A DNA stretch of 64,000 nt from Pedobacter namyangjuensis (GTDB lineage Bacteria; Bacteroidota; Bacteroidia; Sphingobacteriales; Sphingobacteriaceae), in contig NZ_QMHQ01000003.1 in assembly GCF_003313325.1 (NCBI RefSeq), positions 788,762-852,761 on the forward strand, in the 5' to 3' direction. The notes beneath the pieces were generated by a model. The model saw nothing but the letters and a program-made list of their open reading frames with translations. It had not been told where the DNA came from and did not search any database. Positions 34,120 to 43,419 of the stretch are shown here, piece by piece. Position numbers and translations under genes: made by a program. Position 1 is the first letter of the stretch; each line of letters opens with the position of its first letter.

Positions 34120-34151
34120 ACCAGCTTAAAGTTTTAAAGCTCTAAGCTGGT
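34120..34151 (-). terminator. Hairpin between susD2 and GH130, possible attenuator
   Basis: A 12-base stem with one mismatch (ACCAGCTTAAAG at 34120-34131, CTCTAAGCTGGT at 34140-34151). It lies 6 bases past the susD stop in the minus direction and is followed by an A/T-rich stretch without a long U tract. It could lower expression of the downstream enzyme genes relative to susCD. Confidence 0.6.
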
Positions 34152-34156
34152 ATTTA

Positions 34157-35641
34157 TTAGTAACCTGGATTTTGTTTCAGTAAACCTGCAGATGCATCAA
34201 CTTCGCCCTGCGGAATTGGATATAGATTGTGTTTATCAAGGTAGTTTTTGCCTGCTGCAGTTAAAACCGCTTTAGCAATTCCCCATCTTTTCAAATCTAA
34301 CATTCGCTGAGATTCAAAACCTAATTCTACACGTCTTTCTTTAATCAACCAATCTTTAACAGTTGCTTTATCTGTAGATGCTGGTCTGTCTGCCAAAGTG
34401 CCCGCCGGTGGCAATGTTCCGGCTACAGTTACACTAGTTCTTGCTCTAGCTCTAATGCTGTTAATAATAGCAATTGCTTCTGGAAGGCGATTTGTTTCTA
34501 AATAAGCTTCTGCTTTCCAAAGCAACACATCAGCAAAGCGGATGTAGATTTTATTATTTGCGGCATCGTCATTTCCTTTGTTAGCACCGTTTGTGCTTCC
34601 TAAAATCTTGTTCAGATTTTGATCGGCGGTATTAACGGTATATAATTTTCTTGGATCGTTAGCCTCAAAAGCATTTAAGAAACTTGTACTCGGCGCAAAA
34701 AATCCCCAGCCAAGTGGTGCACAAATTCCGTTTCCGCTTCTCGGGTTTGTATTGCTTTGATGATCGTAAACAAAAATATTCTCGTTCTCCGCAAATTCTT
34801 TTGTCTGGTTAAAACTGTCGAAATAGTTTGCATTAAGACTATAAAAATTTAATCCTTGCAACTCGGTAACTAAAGTTACTACCTCATCCCACTTTTGTGT
34901 ATATAAAGCTGCCTTAGCTTGCAAAGCGATAACCGCACCTTTTGAAGCTCTCCATTTTTCTGTAGTAGAACTGAATTTTGCATTAGGCAATAATGGTTTA
35001 GCTAACGCTAAATCGGCTTTTATTCTGTCCCAAACTACAGCGGGTTCTGCTTTAACCGCTACATCAAAAGCTTCTTGATAGTTTTTTACCGAACCTAAAA
35101 TTAAAGGTACGCCACCAAAATTGGTAACTAAAGAGAAGTAATAATAAGAGCGTAAGAAGTAAGCCTCGCCTAATAATTGATTTTTTCTAGCAGTGGTTAT
35201 GCCTGTAATTGCTTCAATATCAGATTTTGTTAACAACTCAATTGCTATGTTCAATCTTTTAATTCCCTCGTAGTTGTATTTCCATAAACCATTTGGGCCT
35301 CCATTAGTAGAGGTGAAAGTGAAATTATTGATGTCGTCCATCCAAGGCTGATCGCCGTCTGGATTCCATTTTTTCTCTGCATCATCTGATGCGATATCTT
35401 GTAGAACCAAATCGTTTTGAAATACCAGGCCACCTGCCCAATCCCATTGCGCTAGGATGTTTAATCGGTTAGATAATAATTGATATGATGAGTTTACAGA
35501 TGTTTCCACTGTACCCAAAGTTGGTGTAGAGTTTGTCTCTTCGAGCGTTGTAAGCCCAATCGGATCTTGAGTTAGCTGTTTTTCGCAACTTGTAAAAGCA
35601 ACAACGGTTGTTACTAAGGCTGCTAATGCTATTTTTTTCAT
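34157..35641 (-). CDS. SusD/RagB-family glycan-binding lipoprotein (locus 2)
   Basis: The signal peptide has a lipobox ending at Cys19 (VAFTSCEKQL). SusD features are LLGEAYFLRSYYYFSLVTNFGGVPLILG (about 155-182), IYIRFADVLLWKAEAYLETNRLPEAIAIINSIR (about 362-395), WLIKERRVELGFESQRMLDLKRWG and the terminus YPIPQGEVDASAGLLKQNPGY. Length 494 is typical. It begins 23 bases after susC. With SusC2 it should bind and import the glycan degraded by this locus, probably a beta-mannan or beta-mannoside-rich polymer judging from GH130. Confidence 0.95.
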   Translation of the reverse strand: MKKIALAALVTTVVAFTSCEKQLTQDPIGLTTLEETNSTPTLGTVETSVNSSYQLLSNRLNILAQWDWAGGLVFQNDLVLQDIASDDAEKKWNPDGDQPWMDDINNFTFTSTNGGPNGLWKYNYEGIKRLNIAIELLTKSDIEAITGITTARKNQLLGEAYFLRSYYYFSLVTNFGGVPLILGSVKNYQEAFDVAVKAEPAVVWDRIKADLALAKPLLPNAKFSSTTEKWRASKGAVIALQAKAALYTQKWDEVVTLVTELQGLNFYSLNANYFDSFNQTKEFAENENIFVYDHQSNTNPRSGNGICAPLGWGFFAPSTSFLNAFEANDPRKLYTVNTADQNLNKILGSTNGANKGNDDAANNKIYIRFADVLLWKAEAYLETNRLPEAIAIINSIRARARTSVTVAGTLPPAGTLADRPASTDKATVKDWLIKERRVELGFESQRMLDLKRWGIAKAVLTAAGKNYLDKHNLYPIPQGEVDASAGLLKQNPGY

Positions 35642-35664
35642 AATAAATATTCTTAAATAGTTAT

Positions 35665-38600
35665 TTATAGACCAATTTTTAAGCCTAGTATAAATGCTTT
35701 AGACTGAGGGTAAGTTCCTTTATCTATTAAAGATGTAGATTCTGGATCTAAACCTGAGTAGTCGGTAATAGTGAATAAATTCTGTCCAGACGCATATAAT
35801 CTGATGTTTTTAAATCCTGCTTTTTTAATATCGAAAGTGTAACCAAGTTCGATATTTTTCAATCGCACATAAGATGCATCTTCTACAAAAACACTAGAAA
35901 CCTGTCCACCGCCATTGTTATTAAAAGTTAAACGTGGTAACGTGTTGCTAGTTCCTTCGCCGTTCCAGCTGTTTAAGACAGAGGTCATTGAGTTAAACGG
36001 ACGGCTATCAAAATTGATAATTTGTTTTAGATCGTTATAAACATCAACATCGTTAACACCTTGAATTAAGAATGAAAAATCAAACTTTTTAAATGATGAT
36101 GAAAAGGCAAGACCGTAAGTTAATTTCGGAATTGGATTACCAATGTACGTTCTGTCATCAGCATTAATCTGCCCATCGCCATTTAAATCTTTAAATCTGA
36201 TGTCACCTGGCAAACTACCATTAGGGTTAGAAAACAAATGACTGCTTACTTCGCCAGCATTTTGGTAAATACCATCGAATACTAAACCAAAATAAGAGTT
36301 TAATGGTTGTCCAACTTCTGTTTTTGTATGCGTTGCATCGTTAGTGATGTTTTTTACAAACTCTTGTAATTTATTAACACGATTTGTAAGCGTAGCAAAG
36401 TTTGCATTAACATTGTATTTGAACTGATGATCTGAATTTTGGAAGTTTAAACCAAACTCGAAACCTTTATTGGTAACCTCACCTGCATTAACGTAAGTTC
36501 TATCAATTACACCTACTGCTACAGCTGGCAAGCCAACAGTTAACAAGATATCGTCTGTTTTTTTAACAAAATAGTCGGCAGTAAATGATAATTTATTCTT
36601 TAGGATACCCATATCCAAACCAACGTTAGTTTGAGTTGTAGTTTCCCATTTAATATCAGGATTACCATATCTTACAATATTTACTACGCCGCCCGATTCA
36701 GAAACCAAGGTTTCGTAAGCATTATTTGGAATTTCCTGGTTACCAGCTATACCCCAGCTACCTCTTAATCTTAAATTGCTAACCCACGAAACATCTTTCA
36801 TGAAATCTTCGTTCGAAACCAACCATCCAGCAGATGCAGAAGGGAAATAACCCCATTTGTTGTTTGGACCAAAGCGAGAAGAACCATCAGCTCTTAACGT
36901 TGCAGTTGCGAAATACTTGTCGTTGAAACCATAGGTACCGCTTGCAAAGAACGAAACCAGATCGAAACCTGTTGCCGAACCAGAGTTATAGATATTAGTT
37001 AAACTTCCATAGTCTAAGTATTGGAAACCAGAAGTACTTTTGTTAAAGTTCTGACGGCTACCACCAATAGCAGAGCTCTTGCTACTAATATTTTCTGTTC
37101 CTAAAAGGAAGTTGACATTATGTTTGCCGTTAAAAATTTTAGCGTAGTTTAATGTATTACTAAAAGTAAAGGTCATCACCTCTCCTCGGTTTTCGTCCAA
37201 GTTGTTTGGTTTGTTATTACGCCCCATTCCTGGAAACAGTTCTGTCGGATCATTGTCGTTGTCATCGCCAAAGTTTTGCGCAAAGTTCTTGTTGTGAGAA
37301 AAACTGATATCAACACCTACATTTGATCTAAATTTCAATGATTTGTCTTCTAAGAAAGAATATTCGGCATAAACGTTACCAAAAGTTTGGAAAGTTTTTC
37401 TTTTATCATTAGTAAAATGTACAATTGCGATTGGGTTAGAACTAAATTCGAAATTTTTATCCCAGCCACTATTGTTACCTGTATAAAAAGGTAAATCTGT
37501 AAAAGGATTAGCCGCTGAATAAGTTGGATCGGTAACACTTTTGTAAACACCTAAAACTGGCGGGCGCAACAATGCATGCCTGATAATTCCCGGAACATCA
37601 CCACTAGAAGACAATTTATCTTGCTTGGCATAACTTAACTGCAAGTTTGTACCTACTTTAAAACGGTCTGTTACATTTGCATTTACGTTAGCTCTAAAGT
37701 TAAAACGCTCAAAAACATCTTTGTTCTCTACAACTATACCATCTTGTTTATAGTAACCAGATGAAATTAAATATTGTACATCTTGGCTACCGCCGTTAAC
37801 AGATAATTGTAGGTTTTTAGATTTACCAGTTTCAAATAACTCATCTAACCAATCGGTGTCAGCTAAATCAGTTCTACTTCTAGCAGCCTGATAAGGGCTC
37901 ACAGCATTTGCTGCGTTGCCTAAAGTATTATGCCAAGCTCTATCTTTTACAGTTAAGTATTGATCGGCATTTAACATCTCTGGCAAGTTTGTAGCAGTAT
38001 GGAAGCCCTGGAAATACTCTACATTAACTGTTGCTTTACCAGCCTGACCGCTTTTTGTGGTAATTACTACAACACCACCTGCTGCCCTAGATCCGTAAAT
38101 TGCACCAGCTGCAGCATCTTTTAAAACTGTCATTGAGGCAACATCACTCTGATTAAGGAACGAGATATCTCTAGTTGGCACTCCGTCTATAACATATAAT
38201 ACATCGTTATTGCCTAAAGTACCTTCACCCCTAATACGCAATTTTATACCATCGCCCGGAGCGCCAGTATTAGCTGCCACGAATACGCCGGCTACCTGTC
38301 CTTGTAAGGCTTGTGCAACATCAACAATTCTGGTTTTAGATAAATCTGCCATATTAACGTTAGTTACCGCAGCAGTTACGGTACCGCGTTTTTGCGCCGT
38401 ATAACCTAAAACCACTACTTCGTCTAAGTTTTGTGCACTCGGTTTAAGAGAAACGTTAATTGGAGAGCCACCGTACGCTTGCGTAATAGCGGTGTAACCC
38501 ATGTAGCTAATCGTGATTGATTGTGCACCGTCTGCCTGCAAGGTAATGCTATACATACCATTAACATCGGTGGCTACTTGATTTTTTGTACCTGTTTGCA

Positions 38601-38739
38601 TAACTACTGCCCCAGGAATCGGAAGGTTTGTTTCGTCGGTTACTTTACCTATAACTTTTGTTTGCGCATAACTAGAAAAGCCAGTCGCCAACAAAATCAA
38701 GATAACCAACGCTACGAAGGAACGTCTGTTTTTTTTCAT
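35665..38739 (-). CDS. SusC/RagA-family TonB-linked outer-membrane transporter (locus 2)
   Basis: 1024 residues. A signal peptide is followed by a CarboxypepD_reg-like domain (about 27-105: KVIGKVTDETNLPIPGAVV). Next is the SusC signature VVVLGYTAQKRGTVTAAV (about 107-125), then a plug with YVIDGVPTRDISFLNQSDVASM and TVLKDAAAGAIYGSRAAGG (about 180-225). The large barrel ends with AFILGLKIGL. There is no STN domain. The promoter box at 38761-38768 and the direct repeat at 38789-38819 immediately upstream fit activation by the hybrid regulator encoded next door. Its gene opens a transcription unit that runs through susD, GH130, MFS and the unknown protein. Confidence 0.95.
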   Translation of the reverse strand: MKKNRRSFVALVILILLATGFSSYAQTKVIGKVTDETNLPIPGAVVMQTGTKNQVATDVNGMYSITLQADGAQSITISYMGYTAITQAYGGSPINVSLKPSAQNLDEVVVLGYTAQKRGTVTAAVTNVNMADLSKTRIVDVAQALQGQVAGVFVAANTGAPGDGIKLRIRGEGTLGNNDVLYVIDGVPTRDISFLNQSDVASMTVLKDAAAGAIYGSRAAGGVVVITTKSGQAGKATVNVEYFQGFHTATNLPEMLNADQYLTVKDRAWHNTLGNAANAVSPYQAARSRTDLADTDWLDELFETGKSKNLQLSVNGGSQDVQYLISSGYYKQDGIVVENKDVFERFNFRANVNANVTDRFKVGTNLQLSYAKQDKLSSSGDVPGIIRHALLRPPVLGVYKSVTDPTYSAANPFTDLPFYTGNNSGWDKNFEFSSNPIAIVHFTNDKRKTFQTFGNVYAEYSFLEDKSLKFRSNVGVDISFSHNKNFAQNFGDDNDNDPTELFPGMGRNNKPNNLDENRGEVMTFTFSNTLNYAKIFNGKHNVNFLLGTENISSKSSAIGGSRQNFNKSTSGFQYLDYGSLTNIYNSGSATGFDLVSFFASGTYGFNDKYFATATLRADGSSRFGPNNKWGYFPSASAGWLVSNEDFMKDVSWVSNLRLRGSWGIAGNQEIPNNAYETLVSESGGVVNIVRYGNPDIKWETTTQTNVGLDMGILKNKLSFTADYFVKKTDDILLTVGLPAVAVGVIDRTYVNAGEVTNKGFEFGLNFQNSDHQFKYNVNANFATLTNRVNKLQEFVKNITNDATHTKTEVGQPLNSYFGLVFDGIYQNAGEVSSHLFSNPNGSLPGDIRFKDLNGDGQINADDRTYIGNPIPKLTYGLAFSSSFKKFDFSFLIQGVNDVDVYNDLKQIINFDSRPFNSMTSVLNSWNGEGTSNTLPRLTFNNNGGGQVSSVFVEDASYVRLKNIELGYTFDIKKAGFKNIRLYASGQNLFTITDYSGLDPESTSLIDKGTYPQSKAFILGLKIGL

Positions 38740-38760
38740 CTGATTTATATTTGATTACAA

Positions 38761-38768
38761 CAAATTTA
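38761..38768 (-). promoter_or_regulatory. susC2 promoter -7 box
   Basis: The minus strand reads TAAATTTG, an exact TAnnTTTG match 22 bases upstream of the susC ATG. There is no clear -33 element, as expected for an activator-dependent promoter. Confidence 0.6.
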
Positions 38769-38788
38769 GATTTGATACGGTGTATAGT

Positions 38789-38819
38789 AGTGCACTATAG
38801 TAACATTTTAGTTCACTAT
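38789..38819. promoter_or_regulatory. Direct repeat upstream of susC2, likely binding site of the hybrid regulator
   Basis: AGTGCACTAT (38789-38798) and AGTTCACTAT (38810-38819) are 10-base direct repeats differing at one base and starting 21 bases apart, two helical turns. AraC-type activators, including hybrid two-component regulators, bind such direct repeats. The repeats end 20 bases upstream of the -7 box, a usual activator position. Confidence 0.68.
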
Positions 38820-38849
38820 TATTGCATTTAGAGCTAACACACACAGTTT

Positions 38850-41800
38850 TTACAGTATTTCTGAAGTTGCACTACCGTCATGCTGTTTTAGCCTGTAATC
38901 ATTAGGTGCTAAATGATAGATTTTTTTAAACTCTCTAAAAAAGTATGATTTGTTGTTAAAGCCAGTTCTGTAAAAAATTTCAGAAACGGTTAGTTTAGAG
39001 CTTTGCAATAACATAGCTGCGTGCTTTAAACGTATGCGTTTTATAAACTCCGATGGGGTCATACCTGCTAAGGTTTTTAATTTACGGTACAACTGCATTT
39101 TGCTTATATGTAAAGCTTCTTCTAGTTTAGAAGCATCGAGATCTGGCTCTGCTAAATTTTGCTCTACAGCTTTTACCAAAGCGTTTAAAAATTCTTTGTC
39201 GCCTTGCTCTAAATCTACGTTCACAAAGTGATTATTGATATTGCCATCCTTAATCAAGTTGTCCATTCTTTTTCTGTATTCTAAAAGTTTTCTTATCCTA
39301 ACTTTTAGATAATTTATATGAAACGGTTTAGGAATATAAGCATCGGCACCGATTTCGTAACCCTCAGTTTTTTGCTCATCGCTTCCTCTTGCAGTTAACA
39401 GAATAAAAGGGATATTATTAGTTGCAGGAGCGGATTTTACATATTTACAAAATGCTAAACCGTCCATATCTGGCATCATCACGTCGCTAATAATAATGCT
39501 CGGCATATTATGTTTAAGAAATTCTAAAGCTGTTTGTCCATTTTCTGCTTCGTAAACATTGTAATGGTCTTTAAGTATATTTTTAAGTAAAAACCTAAGT
39601 GCAACATCATCTTCAACAATTAAAACGCTATGTTCGGCCTTCTCCTGCAAATCTTCAATTAAAGTATTTTTGTTTCCTTCTATTATCGTTTCAACCTCGT
39701 CTTGCTCGTAAGGCTTTAAAATAGATTCAAAAAGGTAAGATGGTGTAGAAGTAACAACCTCATCGCTTTTACCTTCATTTATGCTGTTAAGCTGTAAGAT
39801 AAAATCGAAATAAATCCATCCGTCTTTTAAATAAACCTGGATATCTCCATCTAAAATACTAATCAATTCTTTTGTAAAAGCTAGTCCAATTCCTGTACTA
39901 AACTTTTCAAACTGATTGTCGTTACCAACGTGAAATTCGGTAAAAAGGTCTGCTAATTCGGTTTCTTTTAGTTTACTACCAGAGTTAGCTACGATAGTTT
40001 TCAAGGTATTGGTTTCCTTTTCAAAATCTACCTTAAATAAAATTGATTCTCCAGCATCGGTATATTTAAAAGCATTGGAAAGAAGGTTAAACAAAATTTT
40101 CTCATATTTATCCTTGTCAATAAAACTAGCAATATCTTTAGGTATTTCTCTCACAAAAACCTGGTTGTTTTTCTCAGCAACGGGCATAAAAAGCTGTGTT
40201 AAACCGAGCAGCATCTTCGAAATATCCAAATAATCGTCGTTACGTTTAACGTAACCAGCTTCGGCTTTTCTAAACTCTAATAGTTGTTGCACTAAATAGG
40301 TTAACCTAGCGGTATGCTGATGTACCAACGACAAGAAATTGCTTCTTTCTGCCAACGGCGATGGCTCATGTTGCTTTTGTATAAAATGCTCTACCGAACC
40401 TAAAATTAAGGTTAATGGTGTCTGAATTTCATGAGCAATGTTCGTAAAAAAATTAATTCGTTGACGATGAATTTCATCATCTTTCTGCCTAAACAGCGTT
40501 TCACGTTCAAGCTTGAATTTCATTTCGAGCTTATTTTTTCTGTATAAGTGAAATGCATAAACCGATGCTACCAACAATAGGAAGTAACAGATATAAGCAG
40601 GTATTGTTAACCAAAAATACTGGCTAACATCAATATGTAGTGCAATCACATCTTCGGTCCAAACGCCTTCTCCATTACTCCATCTAACCAATAAATCATA
40701 ATTTCCTGGCGGGATATTGTAGTAAGCTATCTTACCATCAGAGCCGCTAAATCTCCAGGCTTGGTCTAGCCCTTTTAATTTGTAGGCAAATTCACTTTTT
40801 GATGCATTAAAAAAATTTAGTGCGTTAAAAGAAAATTGGAAAAAGTTATTTTTACGTTCTATTTCGTAGGACTGAAATTGCTTGCTTTCGGCATTAACAA
40901 TTAAAAACTGATTATTTTGCAAAGCTTTGCCACCAAATTGAAGATCGTAAATAAAAAGATTAGGCTGTTTGGCGTTGCCTGTTATAAACTTCGGATTAAA
41001 AAAATTGAATCCGTAAATACCGCCAAATAATAGCACATTATTTGCTGTTCTGTAAACTGCGCCATCACTAAACTCATTGCTTTGCAAACCATCACTTTCT
41101 AAATAATTCGCTATCGCATTATTTGTTGGATTTAATTTAGCTAAACCTCTATTTGTGCTGAGCCAAATCTTTCCGAGTTCATCCTCTTGTATCGCATGAA
41201 TGGTATTGTTGGGCAATCCGTTTTCTGTGGTAATATTGCTAAAAACTGGCTCATCTGCTTTAGACTGTGTTAAGGTGAGCATATTTAGCCCGAAACTTGT
41301 GCCGATCCAAAGCCTGTCTTTTGAGTCGTAATAAAGCGACAGTACATCGCTATGCGACAAGCTACCCGGAGAACCTAAAGCTTTATAGGTTTTAAATGAT
41401 TTCTTTTTTGTTTCAAAAACGCTAAGCCCTCCATATCTGCAAGCTATCCAAAGCCTACTGTCCTTTCCTCTGGCTAAGGCGTAGATAATGTCGTTGGCTG
41501 GCCCGTTTTTTTCTTTTGCTGATGACAAATATTGTTTGAAACTGGCAACTTCCAAATACTGATTGTCAACGTTCTTCAGCTTGAGATGCAGTAAGCCATA
41601 ACCACTTGTACCCAACCAAACTGAACTGTCTTTATCTTGAATTATTGCATAAACAGATTTAAAATGGGTTAATTTGGCCGTACCTTTTATATCTTTCCAT
41701 TGAACAACTTTTTTTGTTTTCTGGTTGTATACTGAAATTCCATCGCCATCAGTACCTAAATAAACTAAATCATCTATTCCTTTTTTGATAGCAAATACAG

Positions 41801-42986
41801 AATTGTTAGTTAACCCGTTTGTAACATCAAGTTTTTGCTGATTTTTGTTTTTGCCAGCATGTTGCCAAAAATCGTTATAAATTAAAATTCCGTTTCCTTT
41901 AGTACCCACCCAAAGATTTCCGTCTATTTCAGAAAATGCTCTGGTTGGCTTATTCATTGCCTTACTATCAAAATCAGTTAGCAAGCCAAAATAATTTCTC
42001 TTCGGATAAATTTGAATCAGTCCGTTACCATCTGTGCCAACCCATAATATTTCGTCGTTACCCACTTTTAGGGTAGATAACTTTAAGTTTTCCAGCTTAT
42101 TTAAATCGCTTTTTAAAAAATTAGATGGCCTGAAATACTCATCATAAATACTAACACCTTGATTTTCCCATGCGATGATATAGTTGGATTGATAATAGAC
42201 GATCGATTTGATCCTCTTCTTTGAAACATTAAGCGAGGATTGCTTAAAATTGCGGTCTATTAGATAATGCGTATCGTTTACACTATAAATAATTTGTCCG
42301 TTAACCTCAAAAAAACTACTTATTTTATTAGCATTTCTAAAATTCTGTTTGAGCAGTAAACCTTTTTGGCCAACTTCAAAAGCGTTAAGCTGCCCAACGC
42401 TATTCAAGCACCACAACAAACCGCCATGGAAAGCCATTTTTACAATTGCTGATTTACTCTCGATTTTCTGAAATTCGATAAACGAATCTTTATCTTTATG
42501 ATATTTCCTCAGCCATCCGTCGGTGCCGTAACAGAAAACATCGCCTTTGGCATTTATAGCAATTTCAAATTCATTTTCACTAACTCTTTTTGAAATCGCA
42601 GTTTTATAAAAGTATCTATAAAATTTACCTGTTTTTTTCTCATATCGAGAAACTCCCCCAATGGTATTTATCCAAATGTTGCCTATTTTATCTTCATTAA
42701 TTGCCTGAACAACGTTACCACCTATGCTGTTAGTAGCTTTATCAATACTGTGATTATAAACACTAAAATTAGCGCCACTATACCGGTTTAGGCCATCCCA
42801 AGTGCCAACCCAAAGCAATTGTTCATTATCTTGAAGAATAGCATTTATCGAACTGTTAGAAAGTCCGGTTCTGTTATCTAATTGTTTAAAATAAAATTGG
42901 AGGTTTGGATTTGCTACTGCAGCGTTTAGCGAATAGCTATCAAGTAAAAAAAGAAGGAAAAATGTAAAGACTATAGCTCTCTTCAT
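38850..42986 (-). CDS. Hybrid two-component system regulator (HTCS) of the GH130 locus
   Basis: Single-protein sensor, kinase, receiver and AraC activator. Start ATG 42986 gives the signal MKRAIVFTFFLLFLLDSYSLNA; an upstream start at 43031 is less likely. A periplasmic pair of seven-bladed propellers (about 25-690; repeated motifs such as LWVGTWDGLNRY and IWLSTNRGLAKL) is followed by a Y_Y_Y domain (about 700-790), one TM (about 800-820) and HisKA with the His near 851 in NIAHEIQTPLTLI. HATPase follows, then a receiver with the Asp near 1168 (IIISDVMMPDMDG) and a C-terminal AraC helix-turn-helix (about 1265-1365). The G1 region reads VANSGSKLKE where DxGxG is expected, while the N box NLLSNAFKYT and G2 box STGIGLAF are kept. 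It likely senses an oligosaccharide of locus 2 in the periplasm and activates susC2. Confidence 0.95.
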   Translation of the reverse strand: MKRAIVFTFFLLFLLDSYSLNAAVANPNLQFYFKQLDNRTGLSNSSINAILQDNEQLLWVGTWDGLNRYSGANFSVYNHSIDKATNSIGGNVVQAINEDKIGNIWINTIGGVSRYEKKTGKFYRYFYKTAISKRVSENEFEIAINAKGDVFCYGTDGWLRKYHKDKDSFIEFQKIESKSAIVKMAFHGGLLWCLNSVGQLNAFEVGQKGLLLKQNFRNANKISSFFEVNGQIIYSVNDTHYLIDRNFKQSSLNVSKKRIKSIVYYQSNYIIAWENQGVSIYDEYFRPSNFLKSDLNKLENLKLSTLKVGNDEILWVGTDGNGLIQIYPKRNYFGLLTDFDSKAMNKPTRAFSEIDGNLWVGTKGNGILIYNDFWQHAGKNKNQQKLDVTNGLTNNSVFAIKKGIDDLVYLGTDGDGISVYNQKTKKVVQWKDIKGTAKLTHFKSVYAIIQDKDSSVWLGTSGYGLLHLKLKNVDNQYLEVASFKQYLSSAKEKNGPANDIIYALARGKDSRLWIACRYGGLSVFETKKKSFKTYKALGSPGSLSHSDVLSLYYDSKDRLWIGTSFGLNMLTLTQSKADEPVFSNITTENGLPNNTIHAIQEDELGKIWLSTNRGLAKLNPTNNAIANYLESDGLQSNEFSDGAVYRTANNVLLFGGIYGFNFFNPKFITGNAKQPNLFIYDLQFGGKALQNNQFLIVNAESKQFQSYEIERKNNFFQFSFNALNFFNASKSEFAYKLKGLDQAWRFSGSDGKIAYYNIPPGNYDLLVRWSNGEGVWTEDVIALHIDVSQYFWLTIPAYICYFLLLVASVYAFHLYRKNKLEMKFKLERETLFRQKDDEIHRQRINFFTNIAHEIQTPLTLILGSVEHFIQKQHEPSPLAERSNFLSLVHQHTARLTYLVQQLLEFRKAEAGYVKRNDDYLDISKMLLGLTQLFMPVAEKNNQVFVREIPKDIASFIDKDKYEKILFNLLSNAFKYTDAGESILFKVDFEKETNTLKTIVANSGSKLKETELADLFTEFHVGNDNQFEKFSTGIGLAFTKELISILDGDIQVYLKDGWIYFDFILQLNSINEGKSDEVVTSTPSYLFESILKPYEQDEVETIIEGNKNTLIEDLQEKAEHSVLIVEDDVALRFLLKNILKDHYNVYEAENGQTALEFLKHNMPSIIISDVMMPDMDGLAFCKYVKSAPATNNIPFILLTARGSDEQKTEGYEIGADAYIPKPFHINYLKVRIRKLLEYRKRMDNLIKDGNINNHFVNVDLEQGDKEFLNALVKAVEQNLAEPDLDASKLEEALHISKMQLYRKLKTLAGMTPSEFIKRIRLKHAAMLLQSSKLTVSEIFYRTGFNNKSYFFREFKKIYHLAPNDYRLKQHDGSATSEIL

Positions 42987-43104
42987 CAGGCGTAAAATAA
43001 AAGCTAACGGCAAATAAATGAGTTTAAACAACTAAATACCAGTTTATAACTAGATTTTAAAGATAGCTAAATATTGGCGATAAATTATTTTAAAACCATA
43101 AAAA

Positions 43105-43134
43105 AAGCGATTGACTTTTTACAGTCAACCGCTT
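43105..43134. terminator. Hairpin terminator between csbD-like gene and HTCS gene
   Basis: AAGCGATTGAC / GTCAACCGCTT (43105-43115, 43124-43134, one mismatch) with A and T tracts on both sides. In the minus direction it ends the csbD-like transcript. Confidence 0.82.
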
Positions 43135-43154
43135 CGTTTTTTAGGATTGTATTT

Positions 43155-43340
43155 TTATAAAGAGTTAATCCATTTCACTAACTCATCTCTTCCTTTTCCT
43201 GTTTTTTGTTGCAATTTACCCAACAACTCATCATCTTTCCCCTCTTCATGCTTCAAATCGTCGTCCGTTAAATCGCCATATGCTTGCTTAACTTTTCCTT
43301 TTATTTCGTTCCACTTTCCTTGCCATTCTAACTTATCCAT
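43155..43340 (-). CDS. CsbD-family stress protein
   Basis: 61 residues matching the CsbD family throughout: [28 protein letters not shown], given to residue 28, followed by an acidic-basic linker and [21 protein letters not shown]. Family members are small, highly charged proteins induced under general stress in many bacteria, with unknown biochemical function. The variant lacks the more usual double repeat and ends with a short amphipathic helix common in Bacteroidota. It is probably its own transcription unit. Confidence 0.9.
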   Translation of the reverse strand: MDKLEWQGKWNEIKGKVKQAYGDLTDDDLKHEEGKDDELLGKLQQKTGKGRDELVKWINSL

Positions 43341-43419
43341 TTTCTTTAGTTTTAATGTTTAACATTCGGTTGAATTACTAAAGTAACAAATGGCAAAAGC
43401 GATTGTTTGGAAATTTTGA

